A stretch of DNA of 37,860 nucleotides, from positions 1 to 37,860 of the forward strand of contig NJEG01000004.1 of the NCBI GenBank assembly GCA_002254565.1, given 5' to 3'. The notes below the pieces were generated by a model. The model saw only the letters and a list, made by a program, of their open reading frames with translations. It had not been told where the DNA came from and ran no database searches. How positions within the stretch are numbered: position 1 is the stretch's first letter; the number at the start of each line of letters is the position of its first letter. Below, piece after piece: positions 32,471 to 37,860 of this stretch. The position numbers were made by a program, and so were the translations under genes. The DNA comes from Candidatus Altarchaeales archaeon ex4484_2 (lineage in GTDB: Archaea; Altiarchaeota; Altiarchaeia; IMC4; QMZM01).

Positions 32471-33478
32471 ATGAAAGATATCGAATTGCCCATGAGGGTC
32501 ATTGTAGGAGATGGGGCGATTGATAAAACAAAAAGCTTGTTCACGGAACTTGGGCTTAAAGGGAAATCTTTGGTTTTATCAGATGGGAACACCTACCAGG
32601 TGGCTGGCGAAAAAATAGCAGCAGATTTAGGCTCCGAATCCCTGGTGTTGGGGGATTCAATGGGTGAGGGTATCGAATCAGCTATCAGGGAGATTAAGAA
32701 GACGGGCATTGATTTCGTTGTCGGTGTTGGTGGGGGCTCCGTTATTGACTCAGCTAAGGTGTGCGCTTTTAAGACAGGAATTCCGTACGCCTCCATACCC
32801 ACCTCAGCAGCCCATGACGGGATCACTTCACCTCAGGCGAGCATACCAGGTGACAAACCTGTTTCTATGAGGGTTCACAGTCCACTGGCTATTATAGCAG
32901 ACACTGAGGTGATAAGGAAGGCCCCCTACAGGCTGCTGGCCTCCGGCTGCGCTGACTCCGTATCCAACTACACTGCCGTGCTTGACTGGGAGCTGGCTAA
33001 AAAAGAGATAGGTGAGTACTATGGAGACTATGCTGCTTCCCTGTCCATGATGAGCGCTAAGATTGTGATGAAGAACGCCAGGAAGATAAGGGATGATGTC
33101 AGCATTCTGGTGGAGGCCCTCATAAGCTCGGGTGTTGCTATGGGGATAGCGGGCTCCTCCAGACCTTGTTCGGGAGCTGAGCACCAGTTCAGCCACGCTA
33201 TGGATTTATTGTGCCCGGGCAGTTCACTGCACGGTGAACAATGTGGCGTTGGCACTATAATGATGGCATACCTGCATGGTTCCGACTGGGAAAAAATCAG
33301 GGATGTTCTGCAGGTGATTGGAGCCCCAACAACAGCAAAGGATTTAGGCGTGGATGATAAATGTATTATCGAGGCCTTGATGAAAGCGCATGAGATAAGA
33401 GACAGGTACAGTATATTAAGGGATGGCCTCTCCAGGATGGAAGCAATGGATTTAGCTGAAAAAACAAGGGTTATCTGA
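32471..33478 (+). CDS. egsA: sn-Glycerol-1-phosphate dehydrogenase (NAD(P))
   Basis: This 335-residue iron-alcohol-dehydrogenase-like enzyme makes the G1P backbone of archaeal lipids. It has the nucleotide motif VVGVGGGSVIDSAKVCAF, the family segment SIPTSAAHDGITSPQASIPG, and metal-binding contexts SGCADSVSNYTAVLDW (Asp), GAEHQFSHAMDL (His) and LHGEQCGVGTIMMAYLHG (His). Its length is normal. It is immediately followed by GGGP synthase, so the two first lipid steps are coupled in one operon. It is divergent from thrS. Confidence 0.95.
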   Translation: MKDIELPMRVIVGDGAIDKTKSLFTELGLKGKSLVLSDGNTYQVAGEKIAADLGSESLVLGDSMGEGIESAIREIKKTGIDFVVGVGGGSVIDSAKVCAFKTGIPYASIPTSAAHDGITSPQASIPGDKPVSMRVHSPLAIIADTEVIRKAPYRLLASGCADSVSNYTAVLDWELAKKEIGEYYGDYAASLSMMSAKIVMKNARKIRDDVSILVEALISSGVAMGIAGSSRPCSGAEHQFSHAMDLLCPGSSLHGEQCGVGTIMMAYLHGSDWEKIRDVLQVIGAPTTAKDLGVDDKCIIEALMKAHEIRDRYSILRDGLSRMEAMDLAEKTRVI

Positions 33479-33484
33479 TTGAGA

Positions 33485-34240
33485 ATGTCTGTTATTGATA
33501 GAATGCTGGAGGATAAAAAAAAGTTGCATTTCACCTTGATTGATCCGGAGAACCAGTCTCCTGTGGAAGCAACCGAGTTAGCAGGAAGGTGTCAGGACAT
33601 GGGCACCGATGCTATAATGGTAGGGGGCTCCACGGTAAAAGGGGGAGTTATGGATGAGATCACAAGACTCATTAAAAAAGCAGTTACTGTTCCAGTCATA
33701 ATATTCCCCAACAATGCGGAGGCTATCACAGCATACGCAGACTACATTTTCTTCATGAGCCTTTTGAACTCCAGGAAAAGCGACTACCTCATAGGGGAGC
33801 AGGTTAGGGGAGCCAGGAAGGTGGAGATGTACGGAATAGAGCCCATATCCCTGGGTTATATTGTTGTCAGCACGGGCAAAAAGAAAACAACCGTTGAGGA
33901 GGTAGCAGACCTCTACAGGATAGAACCCAATGACGTGGAGAAGGTCATCGATTACGCTCTGGCAGCCCAGTATATGGGCATGGAGTGTGTATACCTTGAG
34001 GCGGGCTCGGGAGCAAGCAAGCCCGTGCCTGGGGAGATGATAGAGAAGGTGAAGAGAAGAATTGATATACCCCTGATTATTGGCGGGGGAATAAGGGATG
34101 GTGAGACCGCTAAGAATTTAGCTGATGCAGGAGCGGATGTTATTGTCACAGGCACCGCAGCTGAAGAAAATCTGGAAATGGTCAAGGAAATCATTGGAGG
34201 GATACATATGAGCCAGCTCACACCCTTCATAGGGAAGTGA
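33485..34240 (+). CDS. Geranylgeranylglyceryl phosphate synthase
   Basis: The ATG at 33485 (MSVIDRMLEDKKKLHFTLID) is preferred; a TTG at 33479 directly after the egsA stop is also possible. This TIM-barrel prenyltransferase joins geranylgeranyl diphosphate to G1P, the first ether bond of archaeal lipids. Motifs are FTLIDPENQSP, DAIMVGGSTVKGG, YLEAGSGASKPVP, IGGGIRDGETAKNLADAGAD and VTGTAAEEN. A separate HPr or PcrB-type activity is unlikely given the egsA neighbour. The 3' end overlaps the convergent nuclease gene by 14 bases. Confidence 0.94.
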   Translation: MSVIDRMLEDKKKLHFTLIDPENQSPVEATELAGRCQDMGTDAIMVGGSTVKGGVMDEITRLIKKAVTVPVIIFPNNAEAITAYADYIFFMSLLNSRKSDYLIGEQVRGARKVEMYGIEPISLGYIVVSTGKKKTTVEEVADLYRIEPNDVEKVIDYALAAQYMGMECVYLEAGSGASKPVPGEMIEKVKRRIDIPLIIGGGIRDGETAKNLADAGADVIVTGTAAEENLEMVKEIIGGIHMSQLTPFIGK

Positions 34241-35213
34241 ACATTGAGAGGCTGGTTTGTTTCTCTGTCTCGTCGCATAGGTGGGAGTATCCGCAGTATC
34301 TCCTCCTGCCGGGGTTACATATACAACCGGTTGCTTTCAAGCCATCCCTTCGCCGGAAGAGTGTTTCCTTAACGTGACCGAATCTTTTTGTTATATCATC
34401 AAGGTCGGCGTCTATTTTACAGTACAGGGGCTCCTCTTCCAGAAAGGGTTTGTTGAATAATACCGGCATAGTGAACCCACCATTGTAATGGTTGTCTTCC
34501 AGGTGTTTCTCGCTTTTTATGGTGAGGTTCTCGACGGCATGTTCCAGCTGTGAGACATACTCTGCCGCTGTTGTTTTTGCCGGCTGAAGGTTTCTCTTTC
34601 GCAGCTCAAGATAGCAGTTGATTGATATCTTATCCTGTGGGAGGCTTTCATCCACCCGGAGGGTGTACTCCAGTATATCCTCTATGATTCTTTTTTGCAC
34701 GTGGAGCTGGTAGACGTCTCCGGCAAAAATGTAGGGAGTACCGTCTTCGCTGATTCTCCTCATCCGGGTCTTCCTCTCTATTATATCAATCGTGAGGCAT
34801 CCGTTGTTGTGGAAGAACAATACATCAGGGTAGCCCCATATCCTCTCGGTGGGTGAGAAATAGGGCAGCTCCGTTAACACGGTGCTTTTGTCGAGTACGC
34901 TGGTGTTATGTAGGGAGTCTAATATCCAGTATATGTTGTAGACCGCTGCCTGGGAGGGTTCAACATCCCTTTTCTCGGTGACATCCAGCTTCTCGTGTAT
35001 CTGGGATCCTGTCACACCTTCAGGTGTCTTGATTTTCTTCTCCCTGAGACCCTTGGATAGATAGTAGAGGTATGCCGGGCAGTACATGCTGTTCTTGATT
35101 TTTGAGATAGAGTAGTAGTCCCAGACCCTCAGGTTCCTGAATCTCTCGCTGAGCTGTTTAACTAGATTCTGGCTTACAGGGAGGTCATCTGATTCCTGGA
35201 GGGGAGATTTCAT
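34227..35213 (-). CDS. Cas4-like PD-(D/E)XK nuclease with four-Cys Fe-S site
   Basis: This 328-residue soluble protein has a first Cys in SKIKNSMYCPAYLYYLS, a helix motif VTGSQIHEKL, the nuclease core GYPDVLFFHNNGCLTIDIIE (Asp) and ERKTRM (E-x-K), plus a Gln-containing helix DVYQLHVQKRIIEDIL. A C-terminal CICNPGRRRYCGYSHLC cluster (CxCx7Cx5C) supplies more Cys, so with the N-terminal Cys a [4Fe-4S] site is likely. This is the Cas4/AddB-like layout, used in DNA end processing. No CRISPR array or cas gene is in the window, so a repair or stand-alone function is more likely. Confidence 0.78.
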   Translation of the reverse strand: MKSPLQESDDLPVSQNLVKQLSERFRNLRVWDYYSISKIKNSMYCPAYLYYLSKGLREKKIKTPEGVTGSQIHEKLDVTEKRDVEPSQAAVYNIYWILDSLHNTSVLDKSTVLTELPYFSPTERIWGYPDVLFFHNNGCLTIDIIERKTRMRRISEDGTPYIFAGDVYQLHVQKRIIEDILEYTLRVDESLPQDKISINCYLELRKRNLQPAKTTAAEYVSQLEHAVENLTIKSEKHLEDNHYNGGFTMPVLFNKPFLEEEPLYCKIDADLDDITKRFGHVKETLFRRRDGLKATGCICNPGRRRYCGYSHLCDETEKQTSLSMFTSL

Positions 35214-35280
35214 GATTATATCATTTAGTGAACAATAAATGAAATACTTATTGCATGCTTGGGGGGGAAGATATTTATCG

Positions 35281-36174
35281 TTAATTGATTTCTCCGATGG
35301 CTTCGTTTGGGGGGGTGTTTTCCTCCAGCATCCATGAATCGCTTCCTTGCTCGGAGAATAGGGCTCTGATGATTTTGTTGTTCTCTGGTTGTATGTCTAC
35401 GTCTTTCAGCGGGGTCTTGAGTTCGATGAAGTTGAGGTTGTATGCTATGGAGTCTGGTTGCTCGTAGGAGGGGGTGCATGTATCGAAGTCCATCGTCAGC
35501 GAGTCTGTGGATTCATCATATTTTGATGTGTAGTAGCTGATGAAGTATTCTAGCTTGGTTCCCTCGGGAAGGTCTGTGAGGTATCCGTTTCCGGACACAT
35601 GCAGTCTTCCTCCATCTGCCTGAACCCCTGACCAGATGTCTATCATACTATCGAATCCTGTGGTTTTCGAGGGGTAGGCTTCTCCGCCGGAATCTCTGTT
35701 GTTGTCTGTATCCAGGTAGATTGTGCCGATGATCTTTGATTTCTCTTTGTTGGCTTGGAAGTAGTAGTCCAGGTTTTCGGCGAATTCTATATGGATGAAT
35801 AAATTTTCTTTGTCGACGGCGAATTTTATGTTTTTTACGTCGAACTCGTGGATGGTTTCTCCGGCATAATCGGTTGTCGCCACATCCCCTTCTGTGTCTT
35901 CAATAAAGACTGGAATGCTGAGCCAGTCGTCTGCTCTCCCGTCTATGTTGATTGTGTTGGTGGCGGGTATGTTTTTTGTTTCTTTTGTTGGGTTGGTGGT
36001 TTCGGTGGTTGATACGGTGGTTTCGGTGGAGGTTGTTGCTGTGGTTGCCGGGGCCTCGGTTGTCGTAGCTTGAGTGGTTTGCGGGGTATTCGCTTGTCTT
36101 TCAGTGCATCCGGTTAACAGGATCAGGGTTATTAGGGTGGCGGCCGCTAAAGCGGGAACTATATTTTTTTCCAT
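35281..36174 (-). CDS. Lipoprotein with Thr-rich linker and carbohydrate-binding/DOMON-like beta domain
   Basis: This 297-residue protein has a lipoprotein signal with a good lipobox (ITLILLTGC). It then has a Thr-rich linker (TTQATTTEAPATTATTST and on) to about residue 70. The body begins with the IDGRADDWLSIPVFIED motif typical of CBM9/DOMON-like sugar- or ligand-binding beta sandwiches, continuing KNIKFAVDKENLFIHIEFAE and GTIYLDTDNNRDSGGEAYPS. It is probably anchored to the outer face of the membrane. Ligand unknown. Adjacent to another Cys-rich membrane protein on the same strand, 74 bases apart. Confidence 0.8.
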   Translation of the reverse strand: MEKNIVPALAAATLITLILLTGCTERQANTPQTTQATTTEAPATTATTSTETTVSTTETTNPTKETKNIPATNTINIDGRADDWLSIPVFIEDTEGDVATTDYAGETIHEFDVKNIKFAVDKENLFIHIEFAENLDYYFQANKEKSKIIGTIYLDTDNNRDSGGEAYPSKTTGFDSMIDIWSGVQADGGRLHVSGNGYLTDLPEGTKLEYFISYYTSKYDESTDSLTMDFDTCTPSYEQPDSIAYNLNFIELKTPLKDVDIQPENNKIIRALFSEQGSDSWMLEENTPPNEAIGEIN

Positions 36175-36248
36175 TATGTATTTCCTCTAATAATTTGTGT
36201 TTTATTCAGGTGGTTTCTTTGTTCAGTATTTTTGTTTATTTATTTGTT

Positions 36249-37832
36249 TCATTTATCCGGGCACTCACCCTCTGGGAAATAGCTGCAGAATTCATCCCTG
36301 AGTCTTAAATCCCTCCAGCCCCATCCTGAATCACAGGTGCTCCCGACCATTATTAATCCGTTGGACATCTTGTATAGGTCTATTCTCCATTCACTGTTTT
36401 CTTTGGTGAAAAATATGGGGTTCTCGATTTTATGGCTGTATGGGGTGAGGTAGAGTACGGCGGTATCCTGTTTTGTGTGTATTTCAAAGTCTCTTCCCGC
36501 ATAGCATTTTACTTCATCTGCCATGTTGGAGCAGGTGTAGTGCACTATCTCTTTCGATTTCTCGGTGATTATGGACTTGGATAGATTTATGTCACAGTTT
36601 TTTCCTGCATTAAGGTAGGTGTTAAACAGATTTATTATTTTTTCTTTTTCGTTTGTTGTTGAACCTGTAAATCTCGTATCTACACATTTGTTGCTCCGGC
36701 ATTTAATGTCTTCCTGCTCGGGGGGATGTGGGCATGAATATAGGCAGATAAGGCATTTATTTTGATATTCCTGTATCTTTTCCTCAACTGCAGATAAAGC
36801 CTCTCCATCATTAAATAGTTTACTTCTAACCAGATAGCATCCGAAGGGACATACTAGTGGGGTGGATTCATCCAGAACACAATCACTGTCAGATTCGCAG
36901 TATTTGATTTCTTCAATTAATTCATTGATTTCTTCTTCTAATTTATTGCATCTGGTTGTTTCAACGCAGGTGTTGTTTACACAGAGGCAATCAGGAGCGA
37001 TATGTTCTTTAGCCATTAAACATTCATCTGCACATTCTTTTATTTCAGCATCTTTGTTGACGCAATGGTATTGGCAGTCGCACTGCGAAAAATGGGCTAC
37101 GCAGTCGCTGTCTTTTTCACAGTCACCGGCTTTAGGTGGATTGTTTTTTATCGTGAATTCGTTGGAGTGGGATTTCAGCCATTCTTCATATAGGCCATCT
37201 TGTATTGCCCAGTACACCTTGAACCTGTATCTTCCATCCGGAATCTTCCGGCAGTCATCTCCCACCTGATTCCAGATGTATTCCCGAGTCTCGCCGGGGG
37301 AAAGACGAGTCTGGGCTTTTTTACAGAAAGCGCTGCAGGGGCAATCTATGTCATCATCTATTTCCTTCCACAGTAATTCATTGTAATGTTCAAGCCTGAT
37401 TACATGGAATTCTATTTTCTCGTCTAAATTGTTTCTAACAATCAGAGTAATGTTCTCCCCCCTATTGTATTCTGTTTTGTCTGTGGCGATTGTTGTCTTA
37501 TCCTGTTTTCTGTGGTTTAATTCTGTGCTGCATATTCCGTTCCTGCAGGAGCAGTTTGTCGGCAGCAGGCATTTGAGGTGGGTGGCGCATATCCCTTCAG
37601 CAAGCCGGAGTTCATCTGATCCTTTCTTGTTAAGGCATTCTCCGCAACCGGTGGGGAGGCAGTCGTAGTCTGCGGAGCAGGACCTGTATTCCGTGCTTGA
37701 GTTATCTGCTAGTTCATCGAATATGGTGGTGCAGTAGGTAGACTGAAGCAGAAACCATCCGCCAACCAGGAGAAGGGTTAATGTGATGCAGATGATTGCT
37801 GCCCCGATAAAGATTTTTGTTTTCAGGTTCAT
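36249..37832 (-). CDS. Membrane-anchored extracellular Cys-rich protein with three CxxDxDC modules
   Basis: This 527-residue protein has a signal anchor helix (KIFIGAAIICITLTLLLVGG). The external part carries three C-x4-DC modules: CSADYDC at residues 52-58, CEKDSDC at 238-244 and CESDSDC at 312-318, each with more Cys that would form disulfides. Between the first two is an Ig-like beta domain (DKTEYNRGENITLIVRNNLD ... LSPGETREYIWNQ) like BsuPI-type inhibitors. The C-terminal domain (EKIINLFNTYLNAGKNCDIN ... FFTKENSEWRIDLYK) resembles an NTF2-like fold by pattern. The whole is unassigned; likely an envelope protein. There are over 40 Cys. Confidence 0.8.
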   Translation of the reverse strand: MNLKTKIFIGAAIICITLTLLLVGGWFLLQSTYCTTIFDELADNSSTEYRSCSADYDCLPTGCGECLNKKGSDELRLAEGICATHLKCLLPTNCSCRNGICSTELNHRKQDKTTIATDKTEYNRGENITLIVRNNLDEKIEFHVIRLEHYNELLWKEIDDDIDCPCSAFCKKAQTRLSPGETREYIWNQVGDDCRKIPDGRYRFKVYWAIQDGLYEEWLKSHSNEFTIKNNPPKAGDCEKDSDCVAHFSQCDCQYHCVNKDAEIKECADECLMAKEHIAPDCLCVNNTCVETTRCNKLEEEINELIEEIKYCESDSDCVLDESTPLVCPFGCYLVRSKLFNDGEALSAVEEKIQEYQNKCLICLYSCPHPPEQEDIKCRSNKCVDTRFTGSTTNEKEKIINLFNTYLNAGKNCDINLSKSIITEKSKEIVHYTCSNMADEVKCYAGRDFEIHTKQDTAVLYLTPYSHKIENPIFFTKENSEWRIDLYKMSNGLIMVGSTCDSGWGWRDLRLRDEFCSYFPEGECPDK

Positions 37833-37860
37833 TTTTTACTTGAACATATGTCTTTATTTT

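Noticed and set aside
34227-35213. Cas4-like gene as part of a CRISPR locus
   Set aside because: No cas gene or repeat array on either side; neighbours are lipid synthesis and envelope genes.

Overview
The window is compact archaeal chromosome, not a mobile element. Archaeal markers are an archaeal-type ThrRS with the archaeal N-terminal editing domain, TrpRS, sn-glycerol-1-phosphate dehydrogenase, geranylgeranylglyceryl phosphate synthase, prefoldin alpha, FtsY, ADP-forming acetyl-CoA synthetase, a UPF0282 metallo-beta-lactamase-fold protein, TATA-like promoters with very short leaders, and a tRNA-Val with no encoded CCA. I cannot place the lineage firmly. The mix of Thr-rich surface proteins, Hdr/Flox-type redox genes and core euryarchaeal-type genes would fit an uncultured euryarchaeal or Altiarchaeota-like genome, but that is inference.

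Layout. 1-4.4 kb: two convergent surface proteins, a large Ig-like/Cys-rich protein open at the left edge and an eight-repeat FG-GAP beta-propeller. 4.4-9.9 kb: class I fumarase split into alpha and beta genes that enclose a UPF0282 gene and a three-gene GlpA-like/FAD-NAD/DUF1667 redox operon. 10-11.6 kb: TrpRS and a PH-SHOCT protein. 11.7-18.1 kb: one co-directional run of seven genes, hdrA - mvhD/floxD - floxC-like - floxB-like - floxA-like - sulfotransferase - CysQ/PAP phosphatase. Then tRNA-Val, a Nudix hydrolase, ADP-forming acyl-CoA synthetase beta+alpha, and an orphan long-form hisG.

21.6-27.1 kb is the accessory, partly decayed part. It holds a Thr-rich protein with about nine Cys-paired repeats, a truncated dockerin-like tail, acylphosphatase with a coiled coil, and a translationally coupled chain mscS -> prsW -> secreted SGNH/dockerin protein. 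In that chain prsW appears to carry a one-base homopolymer frameshift near its start. The SGNH gene is a pseudogene: its frame is broken by TAG, TGA and TAA, and a further frameshift separates it from its signal peptide. 27.2-28.2 kb: a winged-helix protein preceded by TCATGA-type palindromes, a strong terminator-like hairpin and a small membrane protein.

28.2-34.2 kb is housekeeping: a tightly overlapping operon thrS - unknown 96-aa gene - rpiA - pfdA - ftsY, and divergently the two first committed archaeal lipid genes (G1PDH and GGGP synthase) side by side. 34.2-37.8 kb: a Cas4-like PD-(D/E)XK nuclease with four Cys and no CRISPR, a lipoprotein with a sugar-binding-like domain, and a membrane-anchored Cys-rich protein.

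Functional themes are flavin/Fe-S electron transfer (HdrA-Flox, GlpA-like complex), sulfation with PAP disposal, energy from acyl-CoA, and an elaborate Thr-rich, probably glycosylated cell surface.
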